A stretch of 64,000 nucleotides of DNA from Typha latifolia (taxonomy: Eukaryota; Streptophyta; Magnoliopsida; Poales; Typhaceae): positions 15,883,096 to 15,947,095 of the forward strand of contig CM034100.1 of assembly GCA_019914945.1 (NCBI GenBank), written 5' to 3'. Position 1 is the stretch's first letter. Every line of letters begins with the position of its first letter. The position numbers and the translations under genes are program-made. The notes beneath the pieces are model-generated. The model did not search any database. It was not told the origin of the DNA and saw only the letters and a list, made by a program, of their open reading frames with translations. Shown piece after piece: positions 11,701 to 23,500 of the stretch.

Positions 11701-12505
11701 CAGATTGGCGTGCTTCTTTATGTCTTAGATTCATAAATCCATCTTCATAGCCTTGAAGGCTGCAAGTTGAAGGAAAAGAATCTTTGGTTTATATAGGAAA
11801 TGGCATTTCTATTTGAACTGGATAGAGGATTTCTTCCCTATGAATTGTTTAGCTGTGAGAAATGAGAAGGTACTGGTGATTTGAATGTGTAACAAAATTT
11901 GCACTTATTTTGTATTTGCTTTGCAGAAATTTCTTTCTATTTTAGTAGGTTATACTTCTCTTAGTTGACGACACTGTCATTCTCAAGTAGCTGTGTAAAA
12001 TTTATTTGATATGCATCTTTGTGAAAGAATCCTGAGTATTTAAATGTCTAATTAGATAAAAATATTTTGAAATTATACTCTATTCTTTTTGAAGTGAGAC
12101 TCTTACAGGTTATTCATTATGCTCTGAAATCTGAACAACAAATGAGATAAGTTTTTCAAGGGACAACAGTAGGTGCATAATACATCCAACATTGACTCCT
12201 TAGTTGACCTCTTTTCTTGTTTTCTTTCTAATTTGTGTGCATTTACATGCTTTTAATAGTGGAAATGGTTTCTCTGTTTCTGTTTTTAACTGATCTTCTT
12301 TGATTTTGTGTTTTATCATTTTGAGAACAGTGGGAGACTGCTCCGTAGCTTGGCCGACGCAACCAACCAGGGTGGCTTTCTCTCAGTGGAGCAGGTCATC
12401 TATGATGTCATTGGCTTTTTATTAGCTGCAGCTGCCACGGCGGCCATAACGGTCTGTGCCAAGAGAGCTCTCCAAGCACTCCAAGCAGAGGATGAGCTCA
12501 GTTAG
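8761..12505 (+). CDS. VTT-domain (TVP38/TMEM64, SNARE-associated Golgi) membrane protein
   Basis: Four exons: 8761-8988, 9090-9326, 9421-9638 and 12331-12505 (858 nt, 285 aa), all GT-AG and in phase. The order is a soluble N-terminus, a transmembrane helix (about 48-73), a hydrophobic pair (about 89-122), then the VTT core. The core contains the glycine-rich MTFGYGYGF segment, the [25 protein letters not shown] signature and [18 protein letters not shown] last helix lies near 253-270. Family members are DedA-like Golgi/ER membrane proteins implicated in lipid scrambling and vesicle traffic; the exact role here is inferred. I chose 8761 because it is the in-frame ATG with G at -3 and G at +4. 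An out-of-frame ATG at 8756 overlaps it. Intron 3 is 2.7 kb with no recognisable insert. Confidence 0.93.
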
Positions 12506-13400
12506 TTGCAAGCATTTCTAGTTAAGATTCTGAATCACACCGAGTTGATTTTGCAATTGGAAGTACATAACGCGCAATCACTTATGTCTCTTCCACGCTA
12601 ATCAATATGCATTCACGGTGATTTACAAATAGTTCGATAGGTACCATCGATATTTGAAGGAGTAATTTGGTGGATAGCGCAGAGGATTGTGGCCGGAAGC
12701 TTTTAGTGGCCAATGTGAAAGAATAGAGAGACGATTTATTTTTCTCTTCATCTTCCTTGTTTCAAGGAAGAAATAAGAACTATAGGTCGCCAATTGTATC
12801 TAACAAACACTGATAGTATGTAAATTCTGATCTTGCTCAGTTGTTTGGAATGTCTTTAATCAATAAATGCATTTCTATATACGGCTGTTGGTGTTGTCTA
12901 TTTACTGTGCAACAGCAATCATTAACCTTTTTTTTTTCCTGAGATGTGTTTGGAAGTTTTAACTCTGCTTGTCCATTGTGATCTGTGAACAGACTCTCTA
13001 AAAGGTAAGAAACCTACAAGCTGATGTGTGACTGTAGTCATGGTTCAAGAAGTAGAGTAACAATATATTATCCTTTTTGACATTTTTCTATAGAGTACTT
13101 CCTTTGCATCCTATAACTCGCAATAATATTCTCAGCATTGAATTCTTTTAGGCAAATTGTCATTCGTCAAAATTTTAATTAAAAAAAAGGAAGATTCTAT
13201 TATCAAGCCATTACAATATACAACTAAAAGTAACAAAAGTACACTTTAAGAATAACCAAAGATATCTACTAATTTTTTCTCAAGTCCTTGTAATCTTTCA
13301 TATGGCAAAAGAATTGCACAACCCTTTACACTAACCACGTATACTTGTTGACTACGGTCTCGATCAGTATTAATTGACTCGTCCCTCTCCTTCTTATTCT
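12506..13400. other. Convergent intergenic region
   Basis: 3' flanks of the VTT gene (left) and SLAH gene (right). It is AT-rich, with a possible poly(A) signal AATAAA near 12862. I see no further gene. Confidence 0.5.
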
Positions 13401-15421
13401 CTACTTCCCGTCCGAGTCCTTCTCCGCAGAGCTACTCTTTGTGATGGAAGAGACGAGCGAAAGCGGCGTCTGCTTCGCCCAGCGCTTGATGTCGTACGTC
13501 TTCTTAACGACCTTCTTCTCCTGCCCCTGCGACGACTTGGCACCGGTGTTGGTCTTTTTCTTGGTGATGGCGATGGCGAGGTCGTTGGGGAAGAGAGACT
13601 TCCAGAGGAAGGCGTGGAGGAGGGTGGAGACGAAGAGGACGGAGACCATGGTGGAGGACATGAGGGAGAGGCTGAGGGCGAGGCCTTTGCTTAAGAAGCA
13701 AGGGACCTCCTCAGCGTACTTGATGGTGGCCAACGATGCAGTCGTCATGGGAAACGTGTACGACCACCACGCCACCGAGAACCTGCAGTCAAGAGGAATC
13801 AAAAAGTGTTTTTTTATAAAAAAAAAATCTTAATAACGTTAACGGCTTTATTTGCAATGACAATTAACGTGTTAAAGAAAAAAGAAAGAGTATTGGATTG
13901 ATAAGTAGCTCACTTGAAGCCCCGGAAGAAGTTGATCCGCACGACGAGCGAAATGTAGAGGAACAAGGCGATGAAGTAGAACGACCTGGCCACGGCGTCG
14001 AACGAACCGTAGATCGTGTACCACGCGATGCTCGCCGCCGACGGCGTGGCGATGAACATGGAATACACGGGGTGCAGCTCCTTCGGCAGCGCCTCGCTCG
14101 TCGGCAGCCTCTGGTACAACGTCACGAACACCACGAGGTAGTGGGCCAACCCCACCGCCCACAAGAACTTACCGGCCTCCTCCCATCCCACCTTCGCCGC
14201 CAGTATAGCCCCGACAAAGTTCCCGACCACCGACAGATGCGACGACGGGTTCCCCACCTTGCACAGCCGCCGCTTCCCTCCGGAGAACCACTGCCCGTAT
14301 ATCTTGAGCTCGAGTAAGAACACCGGCGCGACGAGCGCGCACCAGACGGCGGGGTGGAGCTGCTTCGGGGAAAAGCGGCGGGGGGCGCCGATCGCGAGGA
14401 ACATGCAGGCGATCCAGGGGGCGAAGAAGAAGTTGACGCGGACTGGGTGGAAGTACTCGCGGCGGACGGCCTCGAAGTAGAAGGCGCACTTGCAGGCGTA
14501 GGTGACGGTGACGGAGACGAGCATGGCGAGGGCGAGGAGCCAGAGGGAGAGATTGATGACTGGGCTGACGTGGAGGAAAGACATGGCCGGGCTGGAGGCG
14601 AGGGCGCCCCAGAGGATGGCCTGGCTCCCGAGGCCGAGGCAGATGCCGAAGCACCCGATGGGGAACCGGAGGAGGAACGGCCATACTTCGTCTTTCGGCA
14701 ACAGTATGTCTTCGTAGTCCTGTATACCATGAAAGATGAATTTTAAAGGGCTCTAGTTAATTACCTCCAATGATAATGTAGTTTATTGTTCGAGGATCAT
14801 ATTTATTTAAGTTTATTCTAGTGACATCGGTTTAATCGAAACATCGTTAAGTTTTTATTTATTTATTATTATTTTTTGAAACAAAGAAAATGGTACTGAA
14901 ATATGTGTTGTTGACCTTACCCGAACTTGGTCGAGCTCTGGGCCTCTAAGGGCGGCGAAGTATCTCCCGGCGGGGACGCTCTGGTTTATTCGATCGTCCC
15001 CGACCTCCGTCTCCTGTGGAATAAGCTCGCTCTCCTTCCTCAATGGAAGCATGGAATTCTGCTTGTTGATCGTTGACTTAGTGCGGAAGATGCTGAAATC
15101 GCCCTTCCGGGAGACGGCATCCCCGCCGACCCCGAGACCGCCTAAGCTCTTGCCGCTCCGCGATAGAGACCTCGGGCCCTCCCTTTTGTTGCCCCCGCCG
15201 TTGCCGTCCCTTCTCTCCTTCTCCATGCCGAACACCGCCACGCCGGTCCCGAGAGAGACCTGTCGGTTTATCCGCGGCTTTCTGTCTCCTCCTCGGAACT
15301 TGACGGGGCTATTGGGTTGCTTCCCGAGCTTGCTCCGGCGGCCGTCATGATCGTCGTGCAGGAGCACTGGGTGGATGTCGACGTAGTGGTGACCGGTCGG
15401 AGAAGAGGAACCGGTCGCCAT
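13401..15421 (-). CDS. SLAH3: S-type (slow) anion channel, SLAC1-homologous, SLAH2/3 group
   Basis: Three exons on the minus strand: 14921-15421, 13914-14719 and 13401-13782 (1,689 nt, 562 aa), GT-AG and in phase. The first exon encodes a basic, Ser/Arg-rich cytosolic N-terminus with likely phosphorylation sites, ending in GRYFAALRGPELD. The body has the ten-helix TehA/SLAC1 fold: WPFLLRFPIGCFGICLGLGSQ, FFFAPWIACMFLAIG, VGNFVGAILAAKVGW, FYFIALFLYISLVVR and FKFSVAWWSYTFPMT. It ends LLHAFLWKSLFPNDLAIAI followed by a basic tail. SLAC/SLAH channels carry nitrate and chloride across the plasma membrane, under kinase control in guard cells and roots. The long N-terminus excludes the short SLAH1/4 group. 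Assignment to SLAH2/3 rather than SLAC1 rests on the GRYF...GPELD block and is moderately sure. Confidence 0.93.
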
Positions 15422-15467
15422 TCACGTCCTATATGGATTCGAGCATCCAGGGAAGAGGGAGGATTGT

Positions 15468-15474
15468 GTTTATA
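15468..15474 (-). promoter_or_regulatory. Candidate TATA box of the SLAH gene
   Basis: TATAAAC on the minus strand, about 47 bp before the ATG at 15421. This would imply a very short 5' leader of roughly 15-20 nt. Confidence 0.5.
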
Positions 15475-15744
15475 GAGGAGGTTAGCTAGAGATCATATGA
15501 AAGGTAGGCTTGTGCAGTATGTCAACAGTGGATCCTTTTTACGTGTGCATGCATTACGAGAAGGGGAGAGAGATGGAAAGGCGATGACTTCTTGCCTGCG
15601 TCTTACGTGCAAAGACCTCGTGGTTTGGGGTAGTTGGTCGATGGGTCTAGATGGATGGACAGCCATACCTTTTCTTCAATGGAGAGAGGAAGCTGATGGG
15701 GGCAAAGAGCTCACGGGGGCGGAATCGTTTGGGTTTGTGTGGTG

Positions 15745-15746
<2 letters not shown>

Positions 15747-15783
<37 letters not shown>
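15747..15783. repeat. (GA)n microsatellite upstream of SLAH
   Basis: About 18 GA units, some 330 bp before the SLAH start codon. On the gene strand it reads as a CT-rich tract. GAGA repeats can bind BBR/BPC proteins in plants; any role here is speculative. Confidence 0.95.
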
Positions 15784-15785
<2 letters not shown>

Positions 15786-17550
15786 ATTTCTCTGGAGAAA
15801 AAGAAGAGCGAGGACACGCTGGACTTGTAGCAATATCACGGGTTTCCTCACTTGGAGGAGTGAATGCGAAGAGATGTTTGAGAAGTTGATCGTTGACTCT
15901 CTCTAGACCTGTTGCCTGTCGCAAATCCGAGTGGTTAATAGGTAATGGTTGGTAACTTGGTAAGCATCCCATGGAAGGTGTATAAAAGCAGCAAATGCTA
16001 TTGACTGCTGTGAATCTAAATTCGGGTCACTAAAATTATTTCTTATGGAAAGGATGGCTATGAAGCCCGAGGTTAATAGAACTGGGTTTTGACTGCTGCT
16101 AAAAGTTAAGCCAACGATCCTAATTGTACAACTAACAGAGGATTTACCGATATATCGATAAATTTACGTGGTGGCAATAAGAAATAAAAAACCAAAATCA
16201 AAACAAAAATAGAGAGGTAGAGAAAGAAGCTCGAGTAGTTTTGTATTGTTTTGTTTTGTTTAAATTAAAAAAACATATGATTTTTTTTTTTGCCTTTCTT
16301 TTTAAGAATAGTTATAACTACTACGGTGCGAAACGAGCTCCCTTGACAAAACTACCGCCACTCACGTTTATCCTTTTGTGTGTATGTAGACATACCTATG
16401 AGGACAAGATTAAGTTTGTTTCGTGCATATCGACTTCGATCTAATATATGTAATTCTAAACGTTTCAGAGGAGAATATTTAAAAGTAATCAGGGAAATAT
16501 CAGAAATCAAGAAGATATATATATATATATATATGCGAGGAATATATGTACACCTAAGTAATAGTAATTATGCATGTCAAAATCAAAAATTTGCAAACTA
16601 TACTCTGCTCATGCAAAGAAAGAAAACATTCTCGGTAACATTGTCTATATAAGAAGACCCTTACCTGGAACAGAGTTGCCAAAGATTCGTCCTTTTGCAA
16701 TTCCAGAGAGCCTAAATTCAAGCCAAGTCAGAAGCAGAGAGGACAGTTCAAAACTTTAGATGAGATCTCACCGCAGCATTTTGATTCTCTACTCAGACAC
16801 AAAAGTAATTGCCAGTTCAATGGTGATGTGGTGGGAAAGTAGTAATCAAGACATGATGGAACCTAGTTTGTCAGAAAACTCGAACCAGATTCACCTAATG
16901 TAAAGACTTTCTTGTACTTCCAATTTCATCAGAGTAAGAGCTAAAATGCTAGCATAATCCAAATGAATGAAGATAGAAAAAGAAGTGCAAATCATCACAA
17001 TCTGAAAAAAATGATTGCTGCATGACATGTTTCAAAATTATATTTACATATATCTTTGTTCATTTGAGTCTGTATTTTGCCAACATCATAGCCTGAGGGA
17101 GCATTCGTCTTGTCATAATGGCATAGGTTTTGGTAAGAGAAAAAAAGGATCCTCTCTCATGAACCCTCTTCGAACAAAAATTCAAGATCCTCTTAATGAT
17201 ATAGTTGCAGTCTCAATTTACTGAGTGAAGAACCCTATATCATTAGTCATCAGAAAATATTTACATGTCTATTAGACAAGAATGGGGCACACAGATTACC
17301 ATGTTTAAGTCTGTTGAACAATTGGGTCTTTTATGGCTTCTATGGCTCTTCTACTTCCTATGAAGTCACAAAGTTAGAACTCCCTGCTGTGCAACTATTA
17401 GCATAAAGGATAACTGGAGAGCAATTGAGGTTTCTGAAGAATGGGGCATAGTATGTAGTAGCTCAGTAGTTGATGTCAATGTGACCTATTGTATACTTCA
17501 AGGATGGTTGCTCTATCCTGTAACCACATGAAAGAAGAAAATAATTAAGC
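15784..17550. other. Intergenic between SLAH (upstream) and KEA (3' end)
   Basis: No gene is supported. It contains an AT microsatellite near 16509-16533 and AT-rich sequence. On the minus strand a donor-like CCAG|GTAAGG occurs near 16664, which could belong to a 3' UTR exon of KEA or mean nothing. Confidence 0.4.
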
Positions 17551-20500
17551 TTAGAAACACCTAGCTGTTTTCAATACCACTCCAGGATTACAGTCATATG
17601 CCATCCTGGAGGCTGGAGCGGACTTCTGCAAGGAGAACAATAATAAGAAAACATGGTGCATAAACACATGCAACCAGAGATTATGAAAGCACACAGATTG
17701 AAACAATAAAAAACAAAAAAAGGTAGAACATACCTCATTCTGCATGCTGCTCTCTGGAGGAAACCACCACACGAGATTGCCAAGGTGCATTAGAACAGGT
17801 ATTATTTTGAACATGAGAGGAGTTGTTACCTGAAGCAGAAAGAGAACAGTTAAAAGAAAAATGCAAACTAAATAAATGAATAGCTCTAGTATGGTATCAA
17901 ATGGGAAAGAAGCTTACCAAACTAAGAGCTGTTGTTCCCACAAGCAAGAGATACATTTTCCCCTGATGTTAAATAAGAAAGGTTAAGAGGTATACGCAGA
18001 CGAACTGATTATTGAAATAACGTGCCAGTAGGTTGAGAACATGTAAATCTCTGAAAGTGTTCACTACATGTAAGAGCACATATGTTTTACTGGGAATAAA
18101 AATAAAAAATTTACAGATTATATATTTTGTCTTTTCTAAGTTAGCTAGAAGGCAAAGAGAAACTGAAAGAAAAATAACAGACTAGTAATCCTCAACCAAC
18201 TATGCATATTAGTCTCTAAAGATGTTCCTTTTGTTTGTACTTACCCAGAGGTTTTCCTTCCATATATACTTACTGTTCTTGGGTGTACAAATTTTCTACA
18301 CAAATGAAATTGCAGGAATCAACTTTTATCCTAATCCCAGAAGCTACCACTGACAGTAAAGATCAACATATATCAATAATACCAAAAATAACAAAGCATT
18401 CAGGACTCTGCTAACTCAGAATGCATATTATTGCAAGAAAAATTAGTAAGTCTCATGTGCAAGGATGAGAGGAGTCACCTCAACAAGATGAAGATGTGAA
18501 GCTCGGCTCAAGAGAACAAATGCAAATTCTCCAATTTGAGCTAAGGATAAACCCACCTTGGGTCCGAAGAAAATGAAAGAACAGGAGAAAGTCATTACAT
18601 GAACACAAAAGTAGTCTTCCCAATTAAAAGAGACGTTACTTACAACAAGAGCTGTTCTGATATTGTACCCAAATGCTTTGACTACAATTGTTACCACAAT
18701 TGTCTTAATTAAGACAACCATAATAACAACTGCAAGCAGTATATCAACATGGTTCCACAAGAATTGAAAATGTATGAGCATGCCAATGCTAGCGAGGAAG
18801 AGTGCAGCAAATAGATTACGAACCGCTTCGATCTGTATGCAGAAAAGCAAAGGAATATTCTTATAATCACCACATGTAATGGCTAAGAGAACTTTTATGG
18901 TGAAGGTTCTGTCTCTAATGATATTTACGCTTCACATAGTATTACTGTTACCAATAGATGAAAACACATCCAGTAAGGAAAATGCAAAATGAATTAAGAA
19001 GACAGATCCTATCTGCATCATCATAGTGAGTCAATGTGTTAGAACTTGGAAGTCATGGATATGAACATTTACATGCAATAATGTAAGGACATTTCTCCAA
19101 TATCATAGTTAAAATTAAGTTAACCTATCCACAGTTTGTCAAGCACTAACTTATTTCATCTTAATCAACCTTAAGAATTAAGAGCTAAGACCTGACAAAA
19201 TACAGGGAATACGTTAGTAGAAAGTTTCATCCCAAATATACTATGAGAGAAGACAATAATTACACCAATATGTAGGAGAAAGTCTCTAACAGATGTGGAG
19301 TTATGTGAAAAGATATTGTTTTAACTGTACCAATCAGTTGAATCACGTCAATGTAAGAAGACAAGCAATTAAAGCATGATTCAGTCATGAATATTTGAAG
19401 AATCTGGGCTTAAATTAAGTTCATAATTGATGTGTTAATTAAAGCAACAAGATTTCAATATCAAGATGATGTACAACTTTACAACATATTATATTTTTTT
19501 GTTCATCAGTATCTACAGAAGTTCTACATCGGTTGTCAAGCTACTTAATGCAAGACTATTTTCTGGGCTAGGGACCGATTACAAAAAGGTTATACAACAC
19601 CTAGCTGGAAATAGTAATATAAGATATTACAACTGTCTTACTAGCCAAGGACATTATCCAAATAGAGCTGAATGGGAAAACAAGATTCATGTGGCTGACA
19701 CCAATTAAAGGGGACATCAGGCTATGTTTCATTGTTCCTGACTTTGAGTGGCATATAATATTTCTTTTCTATATTTGCAGCATCTAATTTAGCTCATCAA
19801 ATTGTTTCAGCTTCCTCTCTTCTGCACAAACTGTCGACTTAAACTTCAAATCAGAATGCAGAACAGTTCACTATAAATATTTAGGATACCTATTCTGCAA
19901 AAGAATCTAAATGTGGAATGGTTCACTACAATGATCTAGGAACAATAAGATGCAAAGAACATAGATCCAAAAGTGCAAGAGACAACATCTTATTTACCTC
20001 AACTTTGATGTTCTCTTATGAGGTGATGTCAATATTATCTAAATAGAGACAAAGATTTCCATATAAAGCGAACAAAGTAAGAAAAATAATAGATAGAATC
20101 TCCAAGTACTGATGCAACAATAGTACATGAAACATAAAAGCATCAATTATGCAGAAGAAAAGCTTACTTGGTCCAGAGTATGCTCTGCGAAGTCTGTGGT
20201 GGATATCATAACTCCAGCAACAAATGACCCTAACTCAAGACTTAGTCCAAGCTTATCACTGCACTGATAAAGATTTTAAAAAAGTGGTATATTCCTTAGG
20301 AATGATGGTTGTATCTTATCTTATATCTCAGCACTAAGCTAAAGCCAAAAAATAAACGGTCTATTTTCAACAAAGATTATTACCATAAAATAGGAATGAA
20401 TTATCAATATAAACATGGAAGGGGCATCTTCAGTATATGGAAAATGTTAGGTTAGAATAACTAAAGTGTTGGTTCTTTTTCAGGTTAAGCTTGGAATAAT

Positions 20501-23500
20501 ACTGTTCCTTGAAGTCCTTGGAATGGCACAGGATTGAGGATCTCCCTTTTAAACAACAGCTTTATTCTTCTCTTATTTGTTGCCTTCAGAGAACCTGCTC
20601 TTAATTTAGAAAGTATTCCTCCGAAGATCTAGGCTTAAATAGTGTTAATCTAATGCAAGAACAGATCTTGACGTATCAATTTGGCTTATGATGAAACATT
20701 TCATGATAAGAGAGATGGCTAAAAGAACTTTCTTTAAGAAAGGTAAATGCTTTACTATAAGCAAACATACATAGAGGTTAAGTCTAAAGGCAGAAGACCA
20801 GGTCAAAACAGTTAGCAACTTAATATTCTTTTGAAGAGGGAATATAAACAATGCACTGAGCATGCACTTACCCAAGCTAGTAACAAGCAAAATGCCACAG
20901 AGGCTAACTGGTAGAGTTCATTTGTCTGAAAGGTCACAAAAAATACTCAATAAAAATGGAGGTAAATTTGAATATAAAAGCTTAAAATAGAGAATAACAC
21001 ATATCTAGAAGTTGCCATTTGTCACCACATATTATGTAGAGCGAATGGTATTATCAGGAAACCTAATAAGTCATCCATCATATACTTGCCAATAAATAAA
21101 ATATGAATCAAAATGGAGAATGTATAGGCCATTATGTCATATACAATAAGTCAAACTGCTGCAAATTGGGTCATATACATTAAATATGAGAAAACAGAGA
21201 CTAACAAACCAGAAGGATAACATAAACTTGGAGAATGTATAGACCATTATGTTTCAATTTTTTATACTTCTTGATAAATCTCAGGTCCATTCTCTTGATT
21301 ATATTGATTGTCATACTAAGCAAGTTTCAGTTTGGTTTACCTAATTAGATTAGTAATATCATATAGTAGGTCACAAGCAGGACTCTGTAGATATGTGCAA
21401 AAATGTGTGACAAGTATTAACACTTCTCTAGCCATTGTTGCACCTAGAGATCATGAAAAAGCTAATCCCAACATTAAGAGAACTAAAGTGCTATACTTTA
21501 TTTTCCTTGGGAATGTCAGGATGAACTCACATCAATCACGAGGTGCACTCCATGACTACAAAAGTTTTAAATCAACATAAGAACTGTAGTTTATATTTAT
21601 ATTATGCAGCAGCTCACAACATATTTTAGTTTGAAAAATAAAACAAGAAAATCCTTCACCACAAAACTGGTGAAGTGCATAAAATGCATCCAATTTGGTT
21701 CAAGAATACTAAGTATACAATCACAACAGGTTGTATATAATTTCTCAAAGATGTACCTCACTGTAATTGGACATAAAGAGCAAGCACCCTATCAACTGTA
21801 ATTCCATATAAGACGAGCACCTCCAAGAGGACATTGTACTCAACCAAATAAAAAAAGAACACTAATTGTTAAGAATAACTCACTTGTGATGATAATCGCA
21901 CCATAAGCTTCAAGAAGTGAGGAACAAAAAACCAAGATACAATGGATGCAGCTGTTACAAACCCAGACAGTACAACTAACCTGCATTTTCTTCAGTTCAG
22001 ATCAACCAGAATATGCTATAAGGAAGTATATAATAGACACAAGCCGGAAACTTAGATTTGATGTCAGAAAAAGGAAAAAAGTACTTCAAATACAATTCTT
22101 TCCACTATATCAATATAAACCCTAATCTTTCTGAGCAACTGTATACAGATAAACGTTTTGTGACTTTTCATTATAGGCACCATTAAGTTTGAAGGAAGCA
22201 ATCATAGGTATGACAACCTAATATAGCAAAAGAAACATACAACTTTCCCATTGACATTATTCCTTCCAGAACACCAGTACCACCGCCCAAAACTGGAAGC
22301 AGAGCAAAGAGTAGACCAACTGCACAATCCTGAAATTAACAGAAAAAAATGAAACAGAAATTCCAGGTTGGTTAAATCTTCACTTGTTACACTTAAGAAG
22401 CACTTGATACTTGGCAGTTGCATATACCACCAAGCAGCTTATATCCAAATTTCAAAACCATCCAGTTTTTGAGGTTATTATATTTGTGCCAATTAGCTGA
22501 TGAAAAACATAACCAAATGATGGTAGCATAGGCGGTCGCAAAACTCACATGATTATTACCTGAAGAGTTTTCTAGTAAGTACTCTAATGAGACATACAAC
22601 ATTTGATAATTATTTATGAAAGAAGTGCAACTATGGTGCTATAAGCAAGGATGGTTGTGCTGGTCGGCACACCTCGTGCCGACTGGCACTTGTCGTGCCA
22701 GTAGAGGCACGGCACTTAGCACGGGGTGTGCCAGTGGCACACCCCCGTGCCGAGCCGTGCCGACCAGCGCGTGTGCCGTGTCGTCCGACACAGCCTTGTG
22801 CTGATCATGTGCCAATGTAGAGAAATTTTTTTTAAATTTTTTTCTATTTCTATTTCTATTAATCTTTATCAAATCAATTTTACTTATTTTCTTAATAAAC
22901 ATGATATGACATGTGAAACCTATTTTTTTAACTTTTTCTTATTTTCATCAATTAACTTTTGTCATTTGTCAATTTTGAAATGACAACTTATTTGTCATTT
23001 TTTAAAATTGAAATGACAACTCATTTGCCAGACCTAGACAACCACAAAATCGAATTTATCAGAGACAGAAGAAAGAAAAGGGATCATTTCAAGCTCAATA
23101 TGATTACAGTCAAATGAGGGAAGAACTTGAGTCTATAGGTAACAAGGATATCGGAGAGGTGCGCCCACAGGATGATATAAGTTCATCATCATTACTATCA
23201 TATTAATCACACCCACAAGAGCCGCAACACCCTTATTATACTCCATAACCACAATCTGCATATGCTTATGGTGTGCCTGTGTCGGTGCCGGGTGTTGGTC
23301 GTTCTGTGCATATTCAATATTCATATCATATCATCGAAGAATTACAAAATTCTTATTTGTATGAAGACTATGTGAGATGTTATAACGAGCAATATTATCA
23401 GTGGATGAGTTTTGAATAATATCGACAGTATTTAACGCAACATTTCAGTGTTATTCTTGTGCCAGCAAATAAAGTCTTTGATCCTCCTTGTCATTCTACG

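Noticed and set aside
13374..14746. Several plus-strand and alternative-frame ORFs over SLAH
   Set aside because: GC-rich shadows of the real minus-strand exons; compositions are biased and show no family motif.
22616..22902. Cys/Ala/Val-rich ORFs on both strands
   Set aside because: Arise from the GTGCC-rich arm of the hAT-like element.
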